DNA of 64,000 bases from JAHEZL01 sp046074525 (GTDB lineage: Bacteria > Bacteroidota > Bacteroidia > Flavobacteriales_C > GCA-002722245), in contig JBJTOK010000052.1 of NCBI GenBank assembly GCA_046074525.1, positions 1-64,000 on the forward strand, written 5' to 3'. The notes beneath the pieces were generated by a model. The model saw nothing but the letters and a program-made list of their open reading frames with translations. It was not told the origin of the DNA and did no database searches. Below, piece by piece: positions 32,891-42,136 of this stretch; the first letter of the stretch is position 1, and every line of letters starts with the position of its first letter. The translations under genes and the position numbers were made by a program.

Positions 32891-33589
32891 CTATATAAAT
32901 AAGGCTAATCCGAGGCCAAGTAAAATCACCACCATTTTGATGAGGTTGAATTTGTGGGAGTCGGCGGCTTCAAAAAGGATAGTGGTGGAGATGTGCAACA
33001 GGATTCCGGCAACAATAGCAAGGGGAACAGCGGTCATTTCCTGGGACAGGAACCAATTGTTTGCACAAATGGCCCCCAGCGGAGTGAGTAGTGAAAACCC
33101 GGCGAGTAAGAGAAGGATCATTCCGTTTTTGAGTCCGGAGTGCTTAAGCATATTTGTCAATACTATAGTGATAGGAATATTGTGTACCAATATTCCTGTT
33201 ACCATGGCGTGGTGAAGATGTTCGTTCTGAAGGTGGGTGTGCGCGTTAAGAGGCCAGCCTTCAATAAAGGCATGTGTACCCAAGCTCGCTAACACGGCAT
33301 ATGGGATCTCATGTTTGTGAGGATGTGCATGACCATGTTCTATCCCTCCGGAGAACACACCAAGCAGTAACTGGGTTAAAAAACCTATAATTACGAAAAT
33401 TCCTGTATTGGCAGGATTCAATTCATAGCTTTCGGGAAGGATATCGGTGAAGCAAATGCCTATCAAAAAGGCGGCGCTGAAGGCATTCAGCAATTTGGTA
33501 GCACTTGCTGAAAGTACACGTGCGTAAAGGAAAATAGATCCAATAAGAAGAACTGCTCCAATTAAAACTATGTATTCCTCGGTGTTCAT
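32891..33589 (-). CDS. ZIP-family metal transporter
   Basis: A 232-residue protein with about seven to eight membrane segments. The metal path is marked by GICFTDILPES in an early helix, GTHAFIEGWPLN with a histidine near the centre, HHAMVTGILVHNIPITIV with the core helix-4 His-Asn-x-Pro motif, and a histidine-rich loop (EHGHAHPHKHE). ZIP proteins carry zinc, iron or manganese into the cytoplasm. Its start overlaps the stop of the methyltransferase gene by four bases. Confidence 0.85.
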   Translation of the reverse strand: MNTEEYIVLIGAVLLIGSIFLYARVLSASATKLLNAFSAAFLIGICFTDILPESYELNPANTGIFVIIGFLTQLLLGVFSGGIEHGHAHPHKHEIPYAVLASLGTHAFIEGWPLNAHTHLQNEHLHHAMVTGILVHNIPITIVLTNMLKHSGLKNGMILLLLAGFSLLTPLGAICANNWFLSQEMTAVPLAIVAGILLHISTTILFEAADSHKFNLIKMVVILLGLGLALFI

Positions 33590-34311
33590 GCTAATTTCTC
33601 GGCCAAGATAATTAATCTGTCGGATTCTTCAGTAAAAGGCTCCAAATTGTAGGAACCAAATGTTTCCTGAATCGAAAAGCCGCTGAGGGTCAAAATTCTT
33701 TGGAAATCATTGATTGTCAGTAGCTGTACTTTTTCGGCATAAAGAAAATTCCGGCCTTTATCATTAAATCGGATTTCCTTAATAATTCTTTCGTTCTCAA
33801 TGTGTTTGCTGATATTGTATTGAATCCCTGCAATGGTTTTGGAATCGCTGGCCTGCATATTCCGGCGTACTTTTCCCGCGTTGAGGAAGTCGATGACCAG
33901 TTTTCCCTTAGGTTTTAAACCTCTGTTAATGGCTTTAAGAGTTTTTATATTATCCCTTTCATGTTCAAAGTATCCAAAACTGGTAAAAAGATTGAGGGCG
34001 CAATCGAAATAATTAGCTGAGAAGAGTTGGCGCATGTCATGGGTGTAGAACTTAAGGTGTTCATTTTCAAGTTTTTTTGCTTCCTTGATGCTCTCTTCCG
34101 ACAGGTCGAACCCCACCACATCGAAACCCATCTGATTGATGGTAAAAGCATGGCGTCCTTTGCCGCAGCCAACGTCAAGGATTTTCGATTTTTCCGGAAG
34201 GCGCAAATGTGGAAGAAGCTGGTGAATGAAAAAACTCGCTTCCTCGTTGTTCCTGCTGGAGTACAACGCATGGTAATAAGGGGTGTTAAACCAGGATTCA
34301 AACCATTCCAT
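33586..34311 (-). CDS. SAM-dependent methyltransferase
   Basis: A 241-residue class I methyltransferase. Motif I is ILDVGCGKGRHAF at about residues 44-56, followed by FDVVGFDLSEESIK with the acidic residue that holds the SAM ribose, and LKFYTHDMRQL. FDCALNLFTSFGYFEH is the motif IV region. The substrate is not evident; close relatives act on small molecules. It is upstream of, and coupled to, the ZIP gene. Confidence 0.82.
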   Translation of the reverse strand: MEWFESWFNTPYYHALYSSRNNEEASFFIHQLLPHLRLPEKSKILDVGCGKGRHAFTINQMGFDVVGFDLSEESIKEAKKLENEHLKFYTHDMRQLFSANYFDCALNLFTSFGYFEHERDNIKTLKAINRGLKPKGKLVIDFLNAGKVRRNMQASDSKTIAGIQYNISKHIENERIIKEIRFNDKGRNFLYAEKVQLLTINDFQRILTLSGFSIQETFGSYNLEPFTEESDRLIILAEKLA

Positions 34312-34449
34312 GTTGCTAAAGTTTGCGCTAAAATACGATTCCCGATTGTTTTGCCGTTAGATAATTTGTAAAAGAGCGTAATTTGATTAGATTTGTTTGA
34401 TGTGAAACTCAAATGCGTTTGATGCGTTCAACGTTAAAAATGTAGCTTA

Positions 34450-35028
34450 GTGGACAATATTTCAGATAAGCCCCGTATGAAGTTTGATATTTATAGTTTC
34501 TATAAAAAGATGGAGCATAATGACATTATGCTCTCCTTCAAGGGGGATATCACGTCCGAACTACTCACCTCCATGCTCCAGATCATGGAAACCAAGCTGG
34601 AGAACATGGACGAACAACCAAAAACCCGTAAAAAAGTTTACAACGTACTGGTAGAGTGTTTGCAAAACCTTTATCACCACAGAGATGAAATGGAGTCGGC
34701 TGCTGCCAATGACGAAACAAAGAAGCAGGCGATTTTCATGATCAGTAAGAATGCTGTGGAATACAATATAATGACAGGTAACTTTGTGAAAAACGACAAA
34801 GTGAACATGCTCAAGGGAAGGATTGATAAAATCAACGGAATGAATAAGGAGGAACTGAAACAGTACTATCAGGATGTGCTGAGTCTGGAAGGTTTTTCTG
34901 AAAAAGGCGGAGGAGGACTGGGTTTTATTGATATCGCCCGCAAGAGTGGTCAGAACCTTAGCTATGATTTTCTGAAAATTGATGAGGATTACTCTTTCTT
35001 CAGTTTATATATTAAAATTGCGCAATAA
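34450..35028 (+). CDS. siaB: SiaB-family protein kinase
   Basis: A 192-residue protein of the SiaB type, a GHKL-fold kinase. The ATP-binding N-box region is VYNVLVECLQNLYHH near residues 66-80, and the G-box is KGGGGLGFIDIARKSG near 156-171. In Pseudomonas, SiaB phosphorylates SiaC to control a cyclase and biofilm growth. The GTG at 34450 gives MDNISDKPRMKF; the ATG at 34477 is an alternative start nine codons on. It is followed by siaC ten bases later. SiaA phosphatase and SiaD cyclase are not present here. Confidence 0.82.
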   Translation: MDNISDKPRMKFDIYSFYKKMEHNDIMLSFKGDITSELLTSMLQIMETKLENMDEQPKTRKKVYNVLVECLQNLYHHRDEMESAAANDETKKQAIFMISKNAVEYNIMTGNFVKNDKVNMLKGRIDKINGMNKEELKQYYQDVLSLEGFSEKGGGGLGFIDIARKSGQNLSYDFLKIDEDYSFFSLYIKIAQ

Positions 35029-35037
35029 TTTTTCACT

Positions 35038-35418
35038 ATGGATAAAATTACAATAGAAGGGACGTCAAAAACACCAACCATTATTTTTGATTCGGAGACA
35101 GGATTGCTGGAGTTGAAAGGAAGATCAATTCCCGAGAACTCTATCGAGTTTTACAAGCCTGTAGTGGAGTCGCTCGATAAATATGCTCACGAACCTAAAG
35201 AGAAGACAAGTGTAAATATTCAACTGGAATATTTCAATACGAGTTCATCAAAATGTATTCTTGATTTGTTCAAGAAGCTGGAAGCCATTCATAAAACAGG
35301 AAAGGAAGTAGTGATCAACTGGTACTACGAAGAAGATGATGAAGATATGCTCGAAGCAGGTGAGGACTATCAGGCCATTATCAAAGTTCCATTTAAGATG
35401 ATAGAGGTAGGAGATTGA
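35038..35418 (+). CDS. siaC: SiaC-family regulatory phosphoprotein
   Basis: A 126-residue single-domain protein (formerly DUF1987). ITIEGTSKTPTIIFDSETG opens the domain, ELKGRSIPENSIEFYKPV follows, and LEYFNTSSSKCILDLFKKL carries the conserved Thr/Ser site that SiaB phosphorylates in known systems. It ends with an acidic stretch (YYEEDDEDMLEAGEDY). The two-gene module is closed by a terminator at 35438. Confidence 0.88.
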   Translation: MDKITIEGTSKTPTIIFDSETGLLELKGRSIPENSIEFYKPVVESLDKYAHEPKEKTSVNIQLEYFNTSSSKCILDLFKKLEAIHKTGKEVVINWYYEEDDEDMLEAGEDYQAIIKVPFKMIEVGD

Positions 35419-35437
35419 TTTATCCTCTAAAAAAATA

Positions 35438-35476
35438 AAAAACACCCTTGGGAGAAATCCTAAGGGTGTTTTTGTT
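35438..35476 (+). terminator. Terminator after siaC
   Basis: AACACCCTT and AAGGGTGTT form a hairpin with a 12-base loop region (partly paired GG/CC), followed by a T-rich run. Confidence 0.8.
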
Positions 35477-35539
35477 TTTAGTCTTCTTCTTTGCAAAGAA
35501 GCAAAGACTTACTTTTTCATCAGGGAAGATAGTAAGAAG

Positions 35540-37735
35540 CTATGCTGCAGTCTCCATCAATCTATTCACCTTGTGAACACCGCTAATTTGTTTCAGTTTT
35601 TCAATGAGGCTCTTCAGTTGTTCAGTATCGGATACGTATAACATGATTTTGCCTTCAAAGAAGCTGTCTTCCGAATTGAAATAGATGGATTTGATGTTAA
35701 CATGTGCTTCTTTAGAGATAACAGAAGTGATTTTGTTCACAAGTCCGACATCATCAATTCCTACAAATTCAACTCCGGTTAAGAAAGCAACGTTGTTGGT
35801 GTTGGTCCACTGTGCCTTAATGGATTTTCCAGCAAAGGTAGATAACAAATGCATGGCATTCGGACAGTTGGTTTTGTGGATGAGAATGCCTTTGTCCTCA
35901 CTTTGGAAACCAAAAACCTCGTCGCCCGGAATAGGATTACAGCAGGTGGCAAGAGTGTATTTAATATTCCCGTCGCTGCCAATATTGAGCATACCGATCT
36001 TATCGGCTTTCGATTGCTGACGTTTGAGTTTATCCTGGTTTTTCTTGTCTTCTTTCTTTCGGAAGAAATCAGTGAAATTTTCGTGGGATATTTCTTTCTT
36101 AGCAATTTTCAGATAGAGATCGAAAGTGCTTTTTGTATCGAAATGCTTCACAATAACCCCCAGGATATTGGTGTTGATGGGTTGGTTGATTTGCTGCATC
36201 CATTCCTTGAAAAGCTCTTTGCCATCAAGAGCAGTCTTTTTATGTTCTTCCTTGAGAGCGTCTTTAATCGCCGATTTAGCTTTGGCGGTAACTACATAGT
36301 TGAGCCATTCTTCCTTAGGTGTTTGCTTCTTGGAAGTAATAATTTCCAACTGTTCCCCGCTTTCCAGTTCGTAGCTCAGTGGTACGAGCTTGTGGTTCAC
36401 CTTGGCTCCGATACATTGATCGCCAATGCGTGAGTGAATTTCATATGCGAAATCCAGTGCTGTAGCACCTTTTGGTAAGGTTTTGATATCTCCGGCGGGA
36501 GTAAATACATAAATTTCATCGGCAAAGAAGTTGAGCTTGAAATCATCGATAAATTCCAGCGCGTTATTTTCAGGGGCTTCTAGCATCTTGGTGATCTTGG
36601 AAATCCATGAATCAAGATGGGGTTCCTGCTCGGCGGTCATTGTTTTGTATTTCCAGTGAGCAGCCAATCCTTTTTCGGCGATAGAGTCCATGCGTGCGGT
36701 GCGAATCTGCACTTCCACCCACTTACCCTCGTGTCCCATCACTGTAGTGTGCAGTGACTCGTAGCCGTTTCCTTTAGGAGTGGAAATCCAGTCGCGAAGT
36801 CTGTCAGGACGAGGAGTGTACAAATCGGTTACATGGGAATATACTTTCCAGCAATCGCTTTTCTCGTCTTCAGGTTTTGAATTCAGGATAATGCGGATAG
36901 CAAATATATCGTACACCTCATCAAAGGTAACCCCCTTCTTTTTGATTTTCTGGGCGATGGAGAAGATGCTTTTGGTGCGACCTTTAATATCGAAGCTATA
37001 GCCTTTATCCGTCAGTGTATTGATGATAGGTAAGCTAAACTTATTGATGTAGCGTGTTCTTTTCTTTTGTGTGCTGGCGAGACTTTCCTCTATTCTATGA
37101 TAGAGTTCCGGTTCGGTATATCGCAAGCCAAGATCCTCCAGCTCGGTTTTAATAGCATACAAGCCCAATCGGTGTGCCAGCGGAGCATAGATGTTTAGCG
37201 TTTCATAAGCAATTTTCAACTGCTTATGACGTGGCATAAACTCCATCGTGCGCATATTGTGCAAACGGTCGGCGAGTTTGATGAGAATCACTCTTATGTC
37301 ATCCGACAAGGTGAGTAATATCCTTCTGAAATTTTCGGCCTGAATGGAATATTTGGAATCATCGGGATCAGCAAGAGACGATATTTTGGTGAGGCCATCT
37401 ACGATTTTCATCACCTTGTCCCCAAACATTCTGTTGATGTCATCAAGCGTGATATAGGTGTCTTCAACAGTGTCATGCAGAAGGGCACATACTATAGAAG
37501 TAGTACCTAATCCGATTTCATCGGCTACAATTCTTGCTACTTCAATAGGATGGTAAATATAGGGTTCGCCCGATTTGCGGCGCATTTCCTTATGTGCATC
37601 AATAGCAACAGTAAGAGCTTTACGAATGAGCTTTTTATCGTGGTCGTCGCGGGTTCTTTTGCATGCGCGGAGCAGTCCGCGGTAACGTTTAAGGATTTCC
37701 TGTTTTTCTTTTTCTACGTCGATTACTACTTCCAT
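35540..37735 (-). CDS. Bifunctional (p)ppGpp synthetase/hydrolase, RelA/SpoT family
   Basis: A 731-residue stringent-response enzyme. The HD hydrolase domain has YIYHPIEVARIVAD, LLHDTVEDT and KLADRLHNMRTM. The synthetase domain has RTKSIFSIAQKIKKK, FAIRII, and TVMGHEGKWVEVQIRT. A TGS domain (FADEIYVFTPAGDIKTLPKGATALDFAYEIH), a zinc-finger/helical region with TCCNPIPGD, and a C-terminal ACT domain follow. Both catalytic halves look intact, so it should make and break (p)ppGpp. A terminator-like gap separates it from siaC, which is convergent. Confidence 0.96.
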   Translation of the reverse strand: MEVVIDVEKEKQEILKRYRGLLRACKRTRDDHDKKLIRKALTVAIDAHKEMRRKSGEPYIYHPIEVARIVADEIGLGTTSIVCALLHDTVEDTYITLDDINRMFGDKVMKIVDGLTKISSLADPDDSKYSIQAENFRRILLTLSDDIRVILIKLADRLHNMRTMEFMPRHKQLKIAYETLNIYAPLAHRLGLYAIKTELEDLGLRYTEPELYHRIEESLASTQKKRTRYINKFSLPIINTLTDKGYSFDIKGRTKSIFSIAQKIKKKGVTFDEVYDIFAIRIILNSKPEDEKSDCWKVYSHVTDLYTPRPDRLRDWISTPKGNGYESLHTTVMGHEGKWVEVQIRTARMDSIAEKGLAAHWKYKTMTAEQEPHLDSWISKITKMLEAPENNALEFIDDFKLNFFADEIYVFTPAGDIKTLPKGATALDFAYEIHSRIGDQCIGAKVNHKLVPLSYELESGEQLEIITSKKQTPKEEWLNYVVTAKAKSAIKDALKEEHKKTALDGKELFKEWMQQINQPINTNILGVIVKHFDTKSTFDLYLKIAKKEISHENFTDFFRKKEDKKNQDKLKRQQSKADKIGMLNIGSDGNIKYTLATCCNPIPGDEVFGFQSEDKGILIHKTNCPNAMHLLSTFAGKSIKAQWTNTNNVAFLTGVEFVGIDDVGLVNKITSVISKEAHVNIKSIYFNSEDSFFEGKIMLYVSDTEQLKSLIEKLKQISGVHKVNRLMETAA

Positions 37736-37824
37736 CAGGTATTGTTTTCTACTATAAAAATAGCGGATTTATGCGATTGTTCTACTGTTTTGAGGAGTTA
37801 AATGTTGCCTTCTTTCCAAAGAAG

Positions 37825-37886
37825 CAAGGACTTGCGTTTTTCTTGATGAGAAAGTAACAAAAAATCAATAGCCAAGAGATGCTTCC
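37825..37886. repeat. Dispersed intergenic repeat, copy A
   Basis: A stretch of about 55 bases (centre TTGATGAGAAAGTAACAAAA, then ATCAATAGCC and GATGCTTCC) is nearly the same as 56181-56235. Both lie in gaps of about 270 bases and neither codes for a protein. Other parts of this gap (37887-37950) hold nothing recognisable. Confidence 0.6.
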
Positions 37887-37952
37887 ATTGCACCTCGCCA
37901 AAAACGCGTCAGGACCGAAGCTTCGCTTCCCCTTCTTAATCCTTAGGTTCGG

Positions 37953-37989
37953 GCAAAAAAAAAGGGGCGAACAAAGTAGCCCCCTTTTC
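37953..37989 (-). terminator. Terminator of the chitinase gene
   Basis: AAAAGGGG and CCCCCTTTT form a hairpin on either side of a 12-base loop; on the minus strand it is followed by a run of nine T. Confidence 0.8.
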
Positions 37990-38007
37990 ATTATCGGATA
38001 GCATAAA

Positions 38008-40605
38008 TTATTTAACCACAGAGAAAGCTTTGTTAATGGTTTGACCGTCAACAGTAACTTTCATCAGGTAGGTGCCTGCATTCAGACTGTTTACAGAGAT
38101 AGAAGAAGTGTTTTTTCCTGCTACCAGTGTAGAATTATTTGAATAGGTCAGTCGGCCTGCAAGATCATATACTTCAATTGAGGCAGAGCCACCTTTCACC
38201 ACTTCAATGTTAACATTAACATTGTCGGTAGAAGGGTTAGGGTAAACATTTACAGAAGCTTCGGAAGTTACTTCTGTAACGCCTACTCCTGAGCTAACTG
38301 TGAAGTTCACAGATTGGGTTGTAGATGCAGTAGCATCGTTTCCTATTACTTTCAATGTGTATTGCTTGGTAAGAGCCCATGTGGTAGCGGTCCAGGTTGA
38401 AGAATAAGTAGAACCATTGGCTGAAGGTGTAAGAGTAGCTATATTGCTTGCGCCATCCCAGATTTCAAATGAAACAGATGTTACAGCGGTTTCATCAGTA
38501 ACGGTAGCCGTCAGGGTGATTGCTGCTCCGTCGAAGGGGAAATCCTGGTTGGCAGTTGGAGCAGTGATGCTTACAGTTGGAGGTCCGCAAGTTACTACAG
38601 AAGCAGTAACCGGAGTTCTTCCGCAGGAAGCGTTAGCACCTGTTTCAATTACCCATTTCAGGAACGGACCGTAGTGAACGTAGCTGGTATTGTCGGTTTC
38701 TTCGCTTTCCTGGAATGTATAAAGGTTGCTGTAGTTTCTGTACATCCCTTTTTTCAAGGTGTATACACCTGCTTGTGTGTTTTCGTTGGTGTAGCTAGGG
38801 AGGTGAGCGATTTTACCTGAAGTCAGTTCAGGATAAACAAAGTAAGAGCCTACTGGTAACAGGAAGTTTACTGTTGCTTCATAGTATGTTTGTTCCCAGC
38901 TTTGAGCGCCAGCATTGGCAGCAACGGTAAAAGGACCGGCTTCCATAACAAAGGCGTTAGTGCTTGAATTGCTTACTTTGATTTTAAAAGTAGCTCCGGT
39001 TTGGGTATTTACCATCAAACGGAGTGTTTTAATTGTAAGGTCGCTGGATACTACAATGCGTTGTGCGGCATTTTGAGTCAACCACCAGTATGTGTTGGTA
39101 GGAGTCGTTACGCTGGCATCTACCGGAGTCGTAGTGTAAGTGTTTACCCCAGCGGCTTTCTCTTCTACATAGTAGGTAGTGGAAGCAGAGAAAGTTTTTG
39201 AGTAAGAAGTACCAGAAGTTACTTTATTGCCGCCAGTGGATGCATCGTACCAGTCGTAAGTTTTTCCGACAACAGGATTGTTTACGGAAAGAGTCAGGTT
39301 TGTGCCAGAGCATCCGTTAGCACCTGTGGTGGTGAATGGAGCGCCTGCTACGATAACGATTTCGTCTTCTTTAGAGCAACCCACGCCTTGAGAGATCACT
39401 ACTTTGTAAGTGCCTGCGGCTGAAGCAGAGAAGGTTGTTCCGGTTTGACCGTTTTGCAACGCATTATCTTTGTACCAAGCGAAAGTTCTGCCTACTGCAG
39501 TGGCAACGCCTGGATTCAGGGTCACGGAGTTTGGAGCGCAAACACCTTGGTCAGGTCCGAGGTTTGGTTTAGGGATGTTACACAATGTAGCAAGGTAAGT
39601 ATCCATACCTTTCAATAAAGAATAAGAGTTGGAAGGAGCCCAGTCCTGACCCAAATCCCAGATCAAAACACCCATTGTTGCTTTGTTTACCGAAAGATCA
39701 ATTTTGTCTTCCAAAGTGTTGATACCATTGTAGTAGTATCCACCGTAAGAATCGCTGGTATAGACAGTGTTGTTGTTTGGCCAGTCGTTGTATTTTCCTT
39801 CGGTTGATCTGTTGGATGTTCTTCCGTAGAAAGGAACACCAAGAACCATTTTAGAATAAGGAACACCTTTGGCATTCCATCCTTCCAAAGAAGCCTGAGC
39901 ATCGGCAGTGGTAGAATGGTTGGTGGCATCATAACCATTTCCGCTGGGGAAATCGTAGGCCATAATGTGCCATTCATCTACTAATGAAGCATTGGTTGAA
40001 TAAAAACTTGCATCCAGGTATTGAGTGTGGTTAATCATGTTTTTTGTTTCGCCACCTACTGCCAATGCAATTTTGATGTTCGGGTTGCTGGAAGCAGCAA
40101 TTTTTTGCTTCAGTAACTGAACAAAGGCGAGGTGTCCGGCTCTTGCGGTATTGTCTTTTGGAAACTCCCAGTCAACAGAGATACCGTAGCAACTTGTAGT
40201 GCTGGCAGTCGCAAAGGCAACCAGCGCGGTGGCCAATGTATTTCTGTAGGTAGAGTTGTTACACACAGAGCTCAGTCGTGCAGCTCTCAATTCGCTTGGA
40301 TCAGCACCCCCTATTGCTATCCAAAGATTAGCGCCATTGTTTGAAGCGGCATCTCTAACAATAGTGTACTTGTTGGCGTCAAAACCGTAAAGGGCATCGC
40401 CAGGATTGTTGGTAATTAATGTTCCGTCGGTGTTCGGATTGATAAAGGAGAAAATAACGTCGGTTAACAGTGCGCACTGAGCAGAAATGTCAGTAGTCGC
40501 TCTATAAGACGGGAAGTAGCCAATAACACGTGTGTTACCGGCGTTCGCACCTACTGAAATGAAAAACAGCAGGCATAAAGCCAAATAGTAATTGATTTTT
40601 TTCAT
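38008..40605 (-). CDS. Secreted GH18 chitinase-like protein with type IX sorting domain
   Basis: An 865-residue protein with a signal peptide (1-22). Residues 24-330 form a GH18 domain with IGYFPSYR, LWIAIGG (94-100) and MAYDFPSG. The catalytic motif reads CYGISVDWEFP: E147 and D145 are present, but the two earlier aspartates of DxxDxDxE are Y140 and S143. Then come two PKD/Ig-like modules with CSxxxxxV patterns, a beta-sandwich domain, another Ig-like module (VSITAPTANQDFPFDGA), and a C-terminal type A sorting domain (VYPNPSTDNVNVN to KAFSVVK). It probably acts outside the cell on chitin or a related glycan. Confidence 0.85.
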   Translation of the reverse strand: MKKINYYLALCLLFFISVGANAGNTRVIGYFPSYRATTDISAQCALLTDVIFSFINPNTDGTLITNNPGDALYGFDANKYTIVRDAASNNGANLWIAIGGADPSELRAARLSSVCNNSTYRNTLATALVAFATASTTSCYGISVDWEFPKDNTARAGHLAFVQLLKQKIAASSNPNIKIALAVGGETKNMINHTQYLDASFYSTNASLVDEWHIMAYDFPSGNGYDATNHSTTADAQASLEGWNAKGVPYSKMVLGVPFYGRTSNRSTEGKYNDWPNNNTVYTSDSYGGYYYNGINTLEDKIDLSVNKATMGVLIWDLGQDWAPSNSYSLLKGMDTYLATLCNIPKPNLGPDQGVCAPNSVTLNPGVATAVGRTFAWYKDNALQNGQTGTTFSASAAGTYKVVISQGVGCSKEDEIVIVAGAPFTTTGANGCSGTNLTLSVNNPVVGKTYDWYDASTGGNKVTSGTSYSKTFSASTTYYVEEKAAGVNTYTTTPVDASVTTPTNTYWWLTQNAAQRIVVSSDLTIKTLRLMVNTQTGATFKIKVSNSSTNAFVMEAGPFTVAANAGAQSWEQTYYEATVNFLLPVGSYFVYPELTSGKIAHLPSYTNENTQAGVYTLKKGMYRNYSNLYTFQESEETDNTSYVHYGPFLKWVIETGANASCGRTPVTASVVTCGPPTVSITAPTANQDFPFDGAAITLTATVTDETAVTSVSFEIWDGASNIATLTPSANGSTYSSTWTATTWALTKQYTLKVIGNDATASTTQSVNFTVSSGVGVTEVTSEASVNVYPNPSTDNVNVNIEVVKGGSASIEVYDLAGRLTYSNNSTLVAGKNTSSISVNSLNAGTYLMKVTVDGQTINKAFSVVK

Positions 40606-40766
40606 GGTTAGTTAATAAAGTTAATTAATAGTTTTGCCTCTTATAGTAGTAAAAGGGACAACAAGATGAGGAAATTGCTCTTAAAATCAAAATTAATTTT
40701 TGCACAAAAAATGCCTTTTTTCAACTAAATTTACTGGGCGTGTAAATCCTAAAATACTTGTAAAAT

Positions 40767-41141
40767 ATGGGTGAATCAACGAAAAAAGTTGGACTGGTGG
40801 CACATGACAATATGAAGCCTCAGATTGTGGAATGGGTGAAAAGTCATCTTGACCGCTTTAAAAAACATGAGCTGATTGCTACTGGAACTACTGGCAAAAG
40901 AATTGAAGATGCTACGGGATTGAAGATCCAAAAGCTGAAAAGCGGTCCGCTGGGCGGCGATCAGCAATTAGGGGCTTTAATATGCGAGCAACAGCTGGAT
41001 ATGCTTATTTTCTTCTGGGATCCGCTGGAACCTATGCCGCATGACCCTGATGTAAAAGCGTTGCTTCGATTGTGCAGTGTATATAATATACCTGTGGCGT
41101 GCAACCGGGCTACTGCCGATTTTGTAGTGTTGGGTTTGTGA
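40767..41141 (+). CDS. mgsA: Methylglyoxal synthase
   Basis: A 124-residue enzyme that turns dihydroxyacetone phosphate into methylglyoxal and phosphate. LVAHDNMKPQIVEWV supplies the catalytic histidine/aspartate region, ATGTTGKRIEDATG the phosphate loop, and SGPLGGDQQLGA the conserved aspartate. DPLEPMPHDPDVKALLR and NIPVACNRATAD complete the family pattern. It is at the short end of the family, as it lacks the C-terminal extension of the E. coli enzyme. It is divergent from the chitinase gene. Confidence 0.95.
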   Translation: MGESTKKVGLVAHDNMKPQIVEWVKSHLDRFKKHELIATGTTGKRIEDATGLKIQKLKSGPLGGDQQLGALICEQQLDMLIFFWDPLEPMPHDPDVKALLRLCSVYNIPVACNRATADFVVLGL

Positions 41142-41155
41142 TTAAAAGAACAAGA

Positions 41156-42136
41156 TTATTTAAATCCGTCCTTGATATAATCCGCAAAACTTTTCTGATT
41201 GTAAATGTTTTTTCTGAAGTATCCTAACAATGCTTCGAGATGTTTTCCGGTGAGGTATTGTTTAATGGGTGCTAACACCAATTGTTGTTCGTTAATGATG
41301 ACCACGCTTGGGAAACCAACCTGATTTTGCAACAATCCGAAAGCAATCTGGTGAATGCCATTTCCGGGATTAGGATTAATATAAGTGTGTTCCTGAAAAG
41401 TAATAGTGTCTCCTACAAGCACATCAATCTCCACGCAGTAATAATTTTCCAGTTCCTTAATCACAGAGGCATCTTCGAAGGCAGAGGCACTCATTACACG
41501 ATCGCTCACGAAGGAATTGTTTTTAAGATGGATAAAGATCTTCTTTGGATTTTTCTTTTGCAGCTCCAGCGCTTCTTTCATGCTGATCCAGTTGATGCGT
41601 GTGGAGTCGTTATGTCCTTCGGCTGCAAAAGCCTTGGTGAAATCTTTTTCGAAATCGTCGATGTTTGCTGATGCATCAAGCTTTTCGGCATGGTATACAA
41701 GATAAGGTAGAGTTTGGTTTACATCGAGATAGCCTGGAATAATCACTGTGGGTTTTATTTCGCTGTTCATGTAGATGGTAGTGGGATAGGAGAGTCGTTG
41801 TCCCATTAAGGCATAAGCCAGGTCGTGGGTAGAGCGGCTGCCTGCTACTCTGTTAAAATAAGTCTTATCCTGGAAAACAATAGAATCGTGGGTTTCGGCA
41901 TTGAACTTAATTGCATAGAAATTATTGTTGACATAAGACACGATATTAGGATCAGCATACGTGGTTGCGTCCAGTCTTTTGCACCAGCCACACCAGTCGG
42001 TATAAACATCAACCAGCACCGGTCGTGGCTGCTTTTTCTGTGCTGCTTCCATTTGCTCAAAACTGATCCAGTTGATTTTCGATTGGCCCACCAATTCAAC
42101 GGAGAGCAACAGGAGTGTATAGAGGAAGTACTTCAT
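41156..42136 (-). CDS. Secreted protein with two thioredoxin-like domains, the second without CxxC
   Basis: A 326-residue periplasmic or surface protein with a signal peptide (1-18). The first domain (about 20-150) has an INWISFEQMEAAQKK opening and an active-site CGWC at about residues 49-52 (DWCGWCKRLD), like DUF255/thioredoxin-7 proteins. The second (about 180-310) repeats the same layout, starting INWISMKEALELQKK, but has FVSDRV where CGWC should be. It has thus lost redox chemistry and may bind a partner. It ends next to mgsA, convergent, and is followed upstream by the gene at 42137 with no gap. Confidence 0.78.
   Translation of the reverse strand: MKYFLYTLLLLSVELVGQSKINWISFEQMEAAQKKQPRPVLVDVYTDWCGWCKRLDATTYADPNIVSYVNNNFYAIKFNAETHDSIVFQDKTYFNRVAGSRSTHDLAYALMGQRLSYPTTIYMNSEIKPTVIIPGYLDVNQTLPYLVYHAEKLDASANIDDFEKDFTKAFAAEGHNDSTRINWISMKEALELQKKNPKKIFIHLKNNSFVSDRVMSASAFEDASVIKELENYYCVEIDVLVGDTITFQEHTYINPNPGNGIHQIAFGLLQNQVGFPSVVIINEQQLVLAPIKQYLTGKHLEALLGYFRKNIYNQKSFADYIKDGFK

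Noticed and set aside
35685..37001. Plus-strand frames opposite the RelA/SpoT gene
   Set aside because: All lie fully inside a clearly real gene with complete motifs and have no domains of their own.
37782..38051. Minus-strand frame over the gap next to the chitinase gene
   Set aside because: It runs through the terminator and the dispersed repeat; the similar peptide at 56010-56240 is explained by the same repeat, not by a protein family.
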